This document shows, piece after piece, positions 8,564 to 17,070 of a stretch of DNA of 64,000 nucleotides. This DNA is from Bacteroidota bacterium (GTDB lineage: Bacteria; Bacteroidota; Bacteroidia; J057; JADKCL01), in the NCBI GenBank assembly GCA_016718825.1, contig JADKCL010000003.1:186001-250000 (forward strand), read 5' to 3'. The translations under genes were made by a program, and so were the position numbers. Position 1 is the stretch's first letter. The number at the start of each line of letters is the position of its first letter. A model generated the notes under the pieces. It was not told the DNA's origin and made no database searches. It saw only the letters and a program-made list of their open reading frames with translations.

Positions 8564-9430
8564 TTACAGCTCAAACCTGATATCAATGTCCTCCAACAAC
8601 TCTTGCAATTCTGCGACTTTGTCTTGCTTGTCGTTTGCTGCGTAGTCATTGGAAATCGTCGCGATCATGTTGAGGATCATATAGATATTGGACGTCGGCA
8701 TGAAATAGCTCGGTTTTTCCGGGACATTCACCTGCTTGAGGTAACTTTCCAGCCGAGCGCGGTTGAAAGTATGCCCGCCGTTGAAAACGTCGATGTAGAA
8801 TTCGTGCTTGTCATCTTTGTAGAGCAAGATGAAATAGCCGGGCAAAATCACACCCGACACGTGTAAATCCAGTTGCTGACAGATGATCAAGTAAAGCAAC
8901 GACAAGGATACTGCGTTTCCTTGTTGATGGTCGATCAGGTAGTTGAGGTGGCTGTTGTGCGGAAAATTGGGACGTGTCGTATTGGGTCCGTAACCTTCCA
9001 TCTTAAAGAGAATGTGGTTGATCACCTTCAATTTCTGGAAGGGATCCATCTGGTTGTTGAGTTCGAGCCAGCTTTTGTTCACGAGTCTGTTGACCTCGTT
9101 TCGGTACTTCTGAAAGTCAAGTTCCGGAAATTGGAACTTGGAAACGAGGTGCCAGCCTTTGAGCAAATCCCTGCCACCGTCTTTTCGCCATTCGAGGAGC
9201 TCTTTTGCAAGTCCTTTATGGTGAATGCGACTGATCACTTCCTCCAACCGGCGCTGCATTTCAGGATCGGAGGAGGTCAACCATTCGGCTTCCAATCGCT
9301 CGACTCCCGTTTCGCCCAAGGCCATCAGTTTTCCCCAAACATGGGAAGATACTTCGGGATCCTCGTCGTCGAGCAAGAACAACAGCGCCTTGAATTCGCT
9401 TTCGGAAAGAGGGTTTTGTGGCGTACTCAT
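8564..9430 (-). CDS. SirB1/transglutaminase-like family protein
   Basis: Protein of 288 residues. The central block (about residues 160-250) carries the SirB1/transglutaminase-like core-2 pattern: GNAVSLSLLYLIICQQLDL, then VILPGYFILLYKD, then IDVFNGG. The N-terminal 100 residues are acidic and helical, perhaps HEAT-like. The catalytic Cys expected of active transglutaminases is not evident, as in other SirB1-type proteins, so it may be a binding rather than catalytic domain. ATG at 9430 is preferred; an ATG 27 bases further upstream is possible but overlaps a promoter-like TAAATTTTG. It converges with rimM. Function unknown. Confidence 0.75.
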   Translation of the reverse strand: MSTPQNPLSESEFKALLFLLDDEDPEVSSHVWGKLMALGETGVERLEAEWLTSSDPEMQRRLEEVISRIHHKGLAKELLEWRKDGGRDLLKGWHLVSKFQFPELDFQKYRNEVNRLVNKSWLELNNQMDPFQKLKVINHILFKMEGYGPNTTRPNFPHNSHLNYLIDHQQGNAVSLSLLYLIICQQLDLHVSGVILPGYFILLYKDDKHEFYIDVFNGGHTFNRARLESYLKQVNVPEKPSYFMPTSNIYMILNMIATISNDYAANDKQDKVAELQELLEDIDIRFEL

Positions 9431-9677
9431 GTCAAAATTTACAGCTTTTCCGTCCATTCGATTTTCTGCAATTATTCACAAAAGCTGCACTTAGAACGAG
9501 GGGACACGGGAAAATGTTTGATTCATCAGACAGTCCCGACAACAGAACCGATGGAAGGTTCGCATATCATTTTCATGTAAATCCCCTCCAAATCGTCCCT
9601 ATCTTGTCCTAAATATGAAGCATTTCCCAAAAATGCACCCAACTGAAAACGGATTCAATGCCATTTCACCAAGAAAG
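9431..9677. other. Gene-free stretch upstream of the SirB1-like gene
   Basis: Together with the terminator at 9678-9721 this fills a gap of more than 300 bases between two minus-strand genes. Apart from the promoter-like bases next to 9430 I see no coding frame of quality, no RNA gene and no clear repeat. Confidence 0.5.
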
Positions 9678-9721
9678 AACTGCCGCAACATCGTCTGAAT
9701 TCAGGCATTGATGCGGCAGTT
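9678..9721 (-). terminator. Hairpin after the acyl-CoA carboxylase gene
   Basis: AACTGCCGCA at 9678-9687 pairs perfectly with TGCGGCAGTT at 9712-9721. It lies just past the stop of the minus-strand gene ending at 9758. The loop is long (24 bases), so strength is uncertain. Confidence 0.6.
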
Positions 9722-9757
9722 TGCTTGGGTTGTTGATAACCCTTATTCCAATTCTGC

Positions 9758-11422
9758 TTAGACCTGGATCACACCCACATTGTAAGGAGCCATTCTTGGC
9801 TGATTGCTCGCGACCTCGATGCCCTTGCTGATCACGTCACGCGTGTCTGCAGGATGGATGATGCCATCGATCCAGAGCCTTGCTGCGGCATAGTACGGCG
9901 AAATTTCGCTGTTGTACTTGTCCGTGATCTTCTTGAGCAATTGCGCCTCGTCTTCGGGTGCGATCTCCTGTCCTTTCTTCTTCAGGGCCGAAACCTCGAT
10001 TTGCACCAAGGTTTTCGCGGCAGAGGCGCCGCTCATCACCGCAATCTCGGCACTCGGCCAAGCATAGATCAATCGTGGGTCGAATGCCTTTCCGCACATC
10101 GCGTAATTCCCTGCACCATAGCTGTTTCCGATAATGAAAGTAAACTTGGGCACAACCGAATTGGCCATCGCATTCACCATTTTGGCGCCGTCCTTGATGA
10201 TGCCGCCTTGCTCGGATTTGGAGCCGACCATAAATCCGCTGACGTCCTGCAAAAACACCAAGGGAATGCGTTTTTGATTGCAATTCATAATGAAACGGGC
10301 AGCTTTGTCCGCGCTGTCGCTGTAGATCACGCCGCCAAATTGCATTTCGCCTTTCTTGGGCTTGACAATCGTGCGCTGATTGGCCACGATGCCGACCGCC
10401 CACCCATCGACGTAGGCATAACCGCAGATCAAGGTCTTGCCGTAGCCTGCCTTGTATTCGTCCCAAGAGCCGCGGTCGATGATGCGCTCGATCACTTGCA
10501 TCATGTCGTATTGTTTGGTGCGGTCGCCCGGGACGATGCCGATGATTTCTTTCGGATCGTATTTTGGCAGTTGGGGCTCCGTGCGCATGAATCCGACGCC
10601 CGGTTTGTTGCCCATTTTGGCGATCAAGGACTTGATGCGGTCGAGCGCAGCCTTGTCATTGGCCATTTTATAGTCTGTCACGCCCGAAATCTCGCAGTGC
10701 ATGGTCGCACCGCCGAGGCTTTCGTTGTCGATGTCTTCGCCGATTGCGCTTTTGACCAGATAAGATCCTGCCAAAAAGACCGAACCCGTGCCATCCACAA
10801 TCATCGCTTCGTCGCTCATGATCGGCAAATAGGCGCCGCCCGCAACGCAAGGGCCCATGATGGCTGCAATCTGCGGAATGCCCATGCTGCTCATGACCGC
10901 ATTGTTCCGGAAAATGCGGCCAAAATGCTCTTTGTCGGGGAAAATTTCGTTTTGCATCGGCAGATAAACGCCTGCGCTGTCGACCAGATAGATGATCGGC
11001 AGATGGTTTTCCATCGAAATTTCTTGCGCACGCAGGTTCTTTTTGCCAGTCAAGGGAAACCATGCCCCTGCTTTCACGGTCGCATCGTTGGCGACGATCA
11101 TGACCAATTTCCCGCTCACGCGCCCGATGCCGGTGACCACGCCCCCGCTCGGACAACCGCCATGCTCGGCGTACATGCCATCGGCGACAAAGGTTCCGAC
11201 TTCCAGAAATTCGTATTTGTCGTCGAGCAAATAGTCGATCCGCTCCCTTGCGGTCATCTTTCCTTTGGCCTTGTGGGACTCAATATTCTTCGTTCCGCCC
11301 CCCAATTTGACCGTTTCCAACTTTCCTTCAAGCTTTCGCAGAAGTTCGCGGTGGTGGTCTTCATTCTTATTGAACTCAATATCAGTGTCTTGAAAAACAC
11401 GTTCGAATCTGGAATCACTCAT
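9758..11422 (-). CDS. Acyl-CoA carboxylase carboxyltransferase (beta) subunit, methylcrotonyl-CoA carboxylase-like
   Basis: Protein of 554 residues with paired crotonase-fold carboxyltransferase halves. Signatures: CVAGGAYLPIMSDEAMIV, NESLGGATMH, then FIIGNSYGAGNYAMCGKAFD and AWPSAEIAVMSGASAA. These resemble MccB-type subunits more than PccB. It transfers CO2 from carboxybiotin to a short acyl-CoA, acting in leucine or propionate-type metabolism. No biotin carboxylase or BCCP subunit is adjacent, so it works with a partner encoded elsewhere. The ATG at 11422 starts MSDSRFERVF; the frame extends further upstream without conserved sequence. Exact substrate not resolved. Confidence 0.88.
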   Translation of the reverse strand: MSDSRFERVFQDTDIEFNKNEDHHRELLRKLEGKLETVKLGGGTKNIESHKAKGKMTARERIDYLLDDKYEFLEVGTFVADGMYAEHGGCPSGGVVTGIGRVSGKLVMIVANDATVKAGAWFPLTGKKNLRAQEISMENHLPIIYLVDSAGVYLPMQNEIFPDKEHFGRIFRNNAVMSSMGIPQIAAIMGPCVAGGAYLPIMSDEAMIVDGTGSVFLAGSYLVKSAIGEDIDNESLGGATMHCEISGVTDYKMANDKAALDRIKSLIAKMGNKPGVGFMRTEPQLPKYDPKEIIGIVPGDRTKQYDMMQVIERIIDRGSWDEYKAGYGKTLICGYAYVDGWAVGIVANQRTIVKPKKGEMQFGGVIYSDSADKAARFIMNCNQKRIPLVFLQDVSGFMVGSKSEQGGIIKDGAKMVNAMANSVVPKFTFIIGNSYGAGNYAMCGKAFDPRLIYAWPSAEIAVMSGASAAKTLVQIEVSALKKKGQEIAPEDEAQLLKKITDKYNSEISPYYAAARLWIDGIIHPADTRDVISKGIEVASNQPRMAPYNVGVIQV

Positions 11423-11629
11423 GATGAAAAAACTGTTGTAGAAGGCCAAATTAGCTAAAAATGCTTTGCATTTCACAAAAACCGCTTTACCTTTGTGCCG
11501 ACGGTCGGATGCGACTCTGTCCCACTAAATCCGGTCAGGCCAGGAATGGAGCAGCCGTAGGTGGTTGACGAGTGCGACATCCCGACCGTCATTTTTTTTT
11601 GCCCCTTTGCAATTCAATCGCCGCGTGAC

Positions 11630-12709
11630 ATGCCCCCTAAAAGCTTCACTTCAGACGGCAACACCAAGCTCGCTTCCTTTAATCCTTATCTTCTTCGTTG
11701 TCTCGAATTGGCAAGGTCCTACGGTGCCGCCGTCGAACCCAATCCGCGTGTAGGTGCCATCGTCGTGTATGAAGGAAAAATCATCGGCGAAGGCGCGCAT
11801 GAATATTTTGGTGGACCACATGCCGAGGTGAATGCCATTCGGAGCGTCAAAAACACCTCTCTCCTACCTGATTCGACCTTGTACGTCAGTCTTGAGCCCT
11901 GCAATCATCACGGGAAAACGCCGCCTTGCACACAGTTGATTCTGGATTCCGGCATCAAAAAAGTCGTGGTCGGTGCAGTGGATCCCAATCCGCAAATGAG
12001 CGGGAAAAGCATTGATTACCTGCGAAGTCAAGGTGTTAATGTGGTTTTGGCTGCCGACGAATGCGGATTCGACGAACTCAACCGGCATTTCGAAGTCAAT
12101 CAACGGGAGAAGCGCCCGTATATCGTGCTAAAATGGTCCGAAAGTGCCGACGGATTGATCGCCGGCTTGGATCAAAACGGCAATCCGGAACCGAGGGCGA
12201 TTTCTGGGGAGCAAGTCAATCGCCATTTTCATCGGTTGCGCCACGAATTGCAGGCGATTTTGATCGGGAAAAATACCGCGCTGATCGACAATCCATCACT
12301 GACCACACGGCATTGGCCGGGAAGGAATCCGTTGCGGATCGTTTTGGATCAACGCCTTGAATTGCCTGCAAGTTTGCAGATTTTCCAAGGTGGAACAACC
12401 GTGGTCATCAACGCAATCAAGGACGAACAAATAGAAAATTGCAGATTTTGGAAGGTGGAGGACAGCCATGATCTTCCCAATTTGCTTCGAAAAATGTACT
12501 CCGATTTAAAGATTGGGAGCATTTTGGTAGAGGGTGGTCGCGATTTGCTTCAGCAATTTCTCGATTCCGATCTATGGGACGAAATCTATCGTTGCACGAG
12601 TCAGAATGCACTTCAGGAGGGCGTTTCTGCGCCGAATTTGCCCATCAACTTGACATCCGCAGGATCCATCACTTGGGGAAATGATCGCGTGAATTACTTT
12701 CTCCGCTGA
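11630..12709 (+). CDS. ribD: Bifunctional riboflavin biosynthesis deaminase/reductase RibD
   Basis: Protein of 359 residues. The N-terminal deaminase domain shows the zinc motifs GGPHAEVNAI (His-Ala-Glu, about residue 60) and LEPCNHHGKTPPCTQLI. The C-terminal reductase domain (from about residue 150) includes IVLKWSESADGLIA and ILVEGGRDLLQQF. It catalyses the second and third steps of riboflavin synthesis from GTP. ATG at 11630 is chosen because the longer frame adds a non-conserved Phe-rich stretch encoded by a T run. It converges with ispE after only 3 bases. No other rib gene is in the window. Confidence 0.93.
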   Translation: MPPKSFTSDGNTKLASFNPYLLRCLELARSYGAAVEPNPRVGAIVVYEGKIIGEGAHEYFGGPHAEVNAIRSVKNTSLLPDSTLYVSLEPCNHHGKTPPCTQLILDSGIKKVVVGAVDPNPQMSGKSIDYLRSQGVNVVLAADECGFDELNRHFEVNQREKRPYIVLKWSESADGLIAGLDQNGNPEPRAISGEQVNRHFHRLRHELQAILIGKNTALIDNPSLTTRHWPGRNPLRIVLDQRLELPASLQIFQGGTTVVINAIKDEQIENCRFWKVEDSHDLPNLLRKMYSDLKIGSILVEGGRDLLQQFLDSDLWDEIYRCTSQNALQEGVSAPNLPINLTSAGSITWGNDRVNYFLR

Positions 12710-12712
12710 TTA

Positions 12713-13498
12713 TCAGCGCTCAAACAACCCGTAAATCGCACTCCCGCTGCCCGACATCGCCGCATAGACCGCCCCGAGCTTGTACAATTCGGCCTTGGTT
12801 TCCGCAAGGATCGGATAACGCGCAAAGACTGGCTTTTCCAGGTCATTCAACACATGGTGGCGCCATTCGGTGATCGGTAATGCGAGTAAATCCTTCAATG
12901 GCGTGGAGTGTCCGATATCTTCCGGCAATACATCGCGGTAGGCCTGCACCGTCGAACTGTGGATGTTGAAGAGCTTCATCCGCAATTCGTAGCGACTCAA
13001 ATCCATCGGAAATGGCTCCAAAATGGTCCCCGTCCCGGTGCCATACATCGGCTTCTCGTAGACAAAAAACGGGACATCCGCACCGAGCCTTGCGCCCCAG
13101 TTGGCCAATTGGGCGTCTGAAACGTCGACTTTCCAAAGGTCACGCAAGGCTTTCATCGTCGTAGCTGCATCCGAAGAACCGCCGCCAAGTCCGGCTCCTG
13201 CGGGAATTCCCTTTTTCACGCGGATGGTCACACCCGCATGCTTTTTCTCCAATTCCTCTGCCATGATCCGCCAAGCCTTGTAGATCAGATTGCCTTCAAG
13301 GGGGATTTGCTCGTCAATGCCTTCCATTTTGATGACGCAGCCCTCGCCTTCGTCGCGCTCGACAAGCATCAAGTCAAACAGGTGATCGACCGGGTAAAAC
13401 AGCGTTTCCAGCAAATGGTATCCATCGGGACGTTTGCCGACGAGATGCAGACCGACATTGATTTTCGCGCCTCCGCGCTGCATGACAGATGTGACCAT
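12713..13498 (-). CDS. ispE: 4-diphosphocytidyl-2-C-methyl-D-erythritol kinase IspE
   Basis: GHMP kinase of the MEP isoprenoid pathway, which phosphorylates CDP-methylerythritol. Visible: AKINVGLHLVGKRPDGYHLL at the N-terminus, the ATP-binding loop GIPAGAGLGGGSSDAA (about residues 90-105), and the C-terminal MSGSGSAIYGLF. Length 261 residues, slightly shorter than the E. coli enzyme. ATG 13498 or the in-frame ATG 13483 could be used; the second gives the more typical short N-terminus. IspD lies 6 kb away at 19579. Confidence 0.94.
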   Translation of the reverse strand: MVTSVMQRGGAKINVGLHLVGKRPDGYHLLETLFYPVDHLFDLMLVERDEGEGCVIKMEGIDEQIPLEGNLIYKAWRIMAEELEKKHAGVTIRVKKGIPAGAGLGGGSSDAATTMKALRDLWKVDVSDAQLANWGARLGADVPFFVYEKPMYGTGTGTILEPFPMDLSRYELRMKLFNIHSSTVQAYRDVLPEDIGHSTPLKDLLALPITEWRHHVLNDLEKPVFARYPILAETKAELYKLGAVYAAMSGSGSAIYGLFER

Positions 13499-13712
13499 GC
13501 GGCAAATCTAATGCGTGTCGGGGATATTTGGAGGTCTCATCCATCAATTCACCGACCAATCTCCTCGTTCTTGCAGGTAACCGTATTTCGGATTCACAAA
13601 AACATCTGATCACGCCGCAAATCACCATGTAAGTAGTGTCTTTATCTACCGAACTCCCCCCATTTGTAGAATTCCATTTTCATTTTCGGGCGATTTGGTC
13701 AATATTTGCCGG

Positions 13713-14903
13713 ATGAAAGGTACCAAGCGCCTCCAGATGCTGTCTGAATCGCAGACGCTCGCGCTCACAAAGCTCGTGCGACAGCTTCAAGCAGAAGGCA
13801 AAGACGTGGTAGGGCTCACTTTGGGCGAACCAGATTTTGATACGCCCGACCACATTCGCGCGGCAGCCATTGCGGCAATCAACGAAGGTTTCACGCACTA
13901 TACGCCCGTGGCGGGCATTCCCGCCTTGCGTCAGGCGATTGCTGCAGTTTACAAGCCGCATGGCGCAGAATATGCAGCTTCCAACGTTGTCGTGAGCAAC
14001 GGCGCCAAGCAATCCGTCGTCAATGTCGTGATGTCGTTGCTCGATCCCGAAGACGAAGTCATCATCCCGGTCCCCTATTGGGTTTCGTACATCGAAATCT
14101 TCAAAATGGCGGAGGCACATGTCGTCGAAGTCCAAACGACCCTGGAAAGCGGTTACAAAATGACCGCGGCGCAGTTGGAAGCTGCGATCACGCCCAAAAC
14201 CAAAATGCTGCTGCTCAACAGCCCCAACAATCCTACCGGCGGAATGTACAGCCGGGAAGAAGCTGCGGCCTTGGTCGCTGTCCTGGAACGCTATCCTGAG
14301 ATCATTCTCGTCTCCGACGAGATTTACGAGCATATCTGGTTTGAGCATCCCACCGTTTGCTTTGCCAGCTTTCCTTCGATTTTGGACAGGTTGGTCATCA
14401 TCAGCGGTGTTTCCAAGGGTTTTGCGATGACGGGCTGGCGAATCGGTTATTCGATCAGTCCCAAATGGATTGCTGAACTCTGCGAAAAATACCAAGGTCA
14501 AATCACTTCGGGTGCGAGTTCTGTGTCGCAACGCGCCGCCTTGGCGGCCTATACCGGTCCATTGGACCCGACCGAGAAAATGCGCCTGAAATTCAAGGAA
14601 CGTCGGGACTTCATGGGCGAAAAGCTCAATGCCATTCCGCATTTGCGTTCCTATTCGCCGCCCGGAGCGTTCTATTTTTACCCCGACTTGAGTTATTTTC
14701 TGGGTAGGAAGACTTCGAAAGGTGAAGTCATCCGCGACATCGATCATCTGACCGAATACCTCTTGCTCGAAGGCGGCGTTGCCGTGATTCCGGGAACGGC
14801 ATTCGGAACGGATTGCCATGTGCGCATTTCCTACGCCTACGCCATGGACATCTTGGAAAAAGGCTGCGAGCGCCTCGCCAATGCCTTGAATGCTCTGCAA
14901 TGA
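13713..14903 (+). CDS. aspC: Class I pyridoxal-phosphate aminotransferase (aspartate aminotransferase-like)
   Basis: Protein of 396 residues. The PLP Lys lies in ISGVSKGFAMTGWRIGYS (about residue 230), preceded by NSPNNPTGG and VSDEIYEH and followed by an Arg in the C-terminal substrate-binding block CHVRISYA. This is the AspC/AAT class I-gamma pattern, transferring amino groups between aspartate or similar amino acids and 2-oxoglutarate. ATG at 13713 follows a promoter-like AATATTTG by 4 bases; the TTG at 13695 is less likely. The stop overlaps the heptose kinase start by 4 bases. Substrate preference is not proven. Confidence 0.88.
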   Translation: MKGTKRLQMLSESQTLALTKLVRQLQAEGKDVVGLTLGEPDFDTPDHIRAAAIAAINEGFTHYTPVAGIPALRQAIAAVYKPHGAEYAASNVVVSNGAKQSVVNVVMSLLDPEDEVIIPVPYWVSYIEIFKMAEAHVVEVQTTLESGYKMTAAQLEAAITPKTKMLLLNSPNNPTGGMYSREEAAALVAVLERYPEIILVSDEIYEHIWFEHPTVCFASFPSILDRLVIISGVSKGFAMTGWRIGYSISPKWIAELCEKYQGQITSGASSVSQRAALAAYTGPLDPTEKMRLKFKERRDFMGEKLNAIPHLRSYSPPGAFYFYPDLSYFLGRKTSKGEVIRDIDHLTEYLLLEGGVAVIPGTAFGTDCHVRISYAYAMDILEKGCERLANALNALQ

Positions 14904-15886
14904 TCGCATCCGCCGACATCGCGACCTTTGAGAAAGCCCTTCCGGGACTCAAGGTGTTGGTGATCGGCGACCTGATGCTCGACCGCTACCACTTTGGAAG
15001 GGTCACGCGCATTTCCCCGGAGGCGCCTGTACCCGTGGTAGACGTGGAACGAACGGAAAACCGCCCCGGCGGGGCTGCAAACGTCGCATTGAACATCCGC
15101 AGTCTTGGCGCCGCCGTGACGCTCTGCGGCGTGATCGGCAACGACGACCATGGCGATCTATTGATCAAATCATTGGCGGTCCAAGGACTCGATGCAAGCT
15201 TGGTCATCACGACCAGCGACCGTCCGACAACCACGAAAACGCGCATCATCGGCAACAATCAGCAGATTTTGCGGGTGGACCATGAATCCAGGGAAGCAAT
15301 TGGCAAGCAATTGGAGGAAGAATTGATCCATTCTCTCGGAAAACGCATCCAAGAATTTGACGCCATCATACTCGAGGACTACGACAAGGGCTTGCTCGGT
15401 CCCGATCTGATTGAAGCAGTCGTGCAATTGGCCAATGCCGCGCAAGTTCCGGTGGTCGTTGACCCGAAATATCGAAATTTCCTCGCTTACAAAGGTGTGA
15501 CGCTCTTCAAACCCAACCTCAAGGAGCTGAACGAGGCCTTGAACCACCGCATTTCCAAAGCGGATTTGCCCGGCATTCAAGCAGCCGTGATGGAACTTCG
15601 GGAAAAGATGCCGCATCGACAGACGTTGGTGACCTTGAGTGAAAATGGGGTTTTGGCCATTGACGAAAACGGCTTGGCGACGCATCTGCCCGCACACCTA
15701 CGCAAGATCGCTGACGTATCGGGCGCGGGCGACACCGTCATCGCTGTCATGGCCTTGGCCTTGGCAGCAGGATTACCCTTGAAAACAGCATCAGAAATCG
15801 CCAACCTCGCTGGCGGATTGGTTTGTGAGGAAGTCGGTGTCGTGCCGATTGATTTAGGGACCCTTTTGAGGGAAATGAAGAATTAG
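14900..15886 (+). CDS. D-glycero-beta-D-manno-heptose-7-phosphate kinase (RfaE1/HldE kinase-type)
   Basis: PfkB-family kinase of 328 residues: KVLVIGDLMLDRYHFGRVTR at the N-terminus, ENRPGGAANVALNIRSLGA, and the C-terminal anion-hole/catalytic motif DVSGAGDTVIAVMALALA with the catalytic Asp. It matches the stand-alone kinase half of HldE, which makes heptose bisphosphate for LPS core. No cytidylyltransferase domain is attached. ATG at 14900 overlaps the aminotransferase stop (ATGA), so the two are co-translated, though no metabolic link is obvious. The stop codon merges into repeat element R2. Confidence 0.87.
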   Translation: MIASADIATFEKALPGLKVLVIGDLMLDRYHFGRVTRISPEAPVPVVDVERTENRPGGAANVALNIRSLGAAVTLCGVIGNDDHGDLLIKSLAVQGLDASLVITTSDRPTTTKTRIIGNNQQILRVDHESREAIGKQLEEELIHSLGKRIQEFDAIILEDYDKGLLGPDLIEAVVQLANAAQVPVVVDPKYRNFLAYKGVTLFKPNLKELNEALNHRISKADLPGIQAAVMELREKMPHRQTLVTLSENGVLAIDENGLATHLPAHLRKIADVSGAGDTVIAVMALALAAGLPLKTASEIANLAGGLVCEEVGVVPIDLGTLLREMKN

Positions 15887-15994
15887 AAATTAGAAATGAA
15901 AAATTGCGGTTTTAGAGTTCAGTTAAGGAGTTAGCAGTTACAGTTTTGATGCCGCATGTCTCATTTGTAATTTCTAACTGCTACTTCTAACCGC
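15881..15994. repeat. Palindromic heptad-repeat element R2 between convergent genes
   Basis: Left arm begins with 7-base units TAGAAAT, TAGAAAT and continues with GTTAGCAGTTA-type sequence to about 15945. Right arm 15961-15994 reads ATTTGTA, ATTTCTA, ACTGCTA, again in 7-base steps and largely complementary. It overlaps the stop of the kinase gene and sits between convergent genes. It shares blocks with both R1 (TTAGAAAT units) and R3 (GTTAGCAGTT, TTTCTAACTGCTA). Confidence 0.7.
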
Positions 15995-16000
15995 AGAATA

Positions 16001-16957
16001 TCAGATCTTCTTCTTCAGTTTCTCCATCAGCGTCACAAACGGCTGTGTGTTTTGCATGATGTAGAAGTGCACGCAGGGCACGCCGCTTTCGAGGAGTTCA
16101 AGTGTCTGCTTGACGGCCCAATCGACGCCGACTTCGACCTGCTTTTCCTTGGTATCGGCTTTGAGCATGCGTTCGGTGAGTTCCTCGGGCAGGTCCACGT
16201 GGAAAATGCTGGGAATCACGGTGAGCTGCGACTTGGTCGTGAGAATTTTGAGTCCAGGAATCAGCGGAATGTTCACGCCCATTTTCCGGCTTTCGGCAAC
16301 GTAGCTGTGGTAGCTGCTGTTTTCGAAAAACATCTGGGACACACCATAGCTTGCACCGGCATTCTGCTTTTGGAGCAGGATTTCCATGTCAAACTTCAAA
16401 TTGGGCGCTTCGAAGTGTTTTTCCGGATAATAAGATACCCCGACACAGAAATCTGTATGGGCCGCATCGATCAATTCGTCTTGGTAAATGCCCTGGTTGA
16501 GGCGCATCAGCTGCGCGACGAGGTCCACGGCATACTCGTTGGTGGAACGATCAGGACGGTCATTTTTCTTGATTTTGCCGTCTCCACGGATCGCAAGCAC
16601 GTTTTCGATGCCCAAGTAGTTGAGTTCGATCAGCGCGTCCTCCGTTTCCTCGCGCGTGAAGCCTGAACATAAGATATGGGGTACGGGATCGATCTCGAAT
16701 TTGTATTTGATCGCTGCACAAAGTCCAAAAGTGCCCGGACTCTTGCGTTTGACCCGCTTTTTGAACGTTCCGTCACGCATTTCCTCCCATATCACCTCGG
16801 CAGAATGACTCGTAACGTCGATGAACGGCGGATTGTAAGGTTTGATGCTTGCAATGGCCTCGTGCAATTTCTGCAAGCTATGCCCACGCTTGGGTGGAAT
16901 GATTTCCACACTGATCAAGGGATTTTTGGCGAGGGCGAGATGTTCAGTGACTTTCAT
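16001..16957 (-). CDS. metF: Methylenetetrahydrofolate reductase
   Basis: Protein of 318 residues, a TIM-barrel flavoprotein reducing 5,10-methylene-THF to 5-methyl-THF for methionine synthesis. Conserved blocks: VEIIPPKRG near the N-terminus with the catalytic Glu, FIDVTSHSAE, VLAIRGDGK, VGVSYYPEKHFEAPN, and IPLIPGLKIL. The length is typical for bacterial MetF. A TAGTTTTG-type box on the minus strand at 16976-16983 may be its -7 element, about 18 bases before the ATG; a matching TTG is 23 bases further, slightly long. It converges with the kinase gene across R2. Confidence 0.94.
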   Translation of the reverse strand: MKVTEHLALAKNPLISVEIIPPKRGHSLQKLHEAIASIKPYNPPFIDVTSHSAEVIWEEMRDGTFKKRVKRKSPGTFGLCAAIKYKFEIDPVPHILCSGFTREETEDALIELNYLGIENVLAIRGDGKIKKNDRPDRSTNEYAVDLVAQLMRLNQGIYQDELIDAAHTDFCVGVSYYPEKHFEAPNLKFDMEILLQKQNAGASYGVSQMFFENSSYHSYVAESRKMGVNIPLIPGLKILTTKSQLTVIPSIFHVDLPEELTERMLKADTKEKQVEVGVDWAVKQTLELLESGVPCVHFYIMQNTQPFVTLMEKLKKKI

Positions 16958-17070
16958 ATTTACCTATCGGAGGTGCAAAACTAGCGTGATGCAGCCAAAA
17001 ATAAAACAAGGAATATAGAGAAAGGGAGCTTGCTTGAAAGGTGCCGAATGACAGGCGATTACACCATCCA

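Noticed and set aside
9854..11458. A 534-codon open frame on the plus strand opposite the acyl-CoA carboxylase gene
   Set aside because: Its sequence is His/Asp-rich with no family pattern and mirrors the codon bias of the conserved minus-strand gene.
13680..14909. A 409-codon open frame opposite the aminotransferase gene
   Set aside because: Composition is that of an antisense shadow, and the plus-strand enzyme has all PLP motifs.
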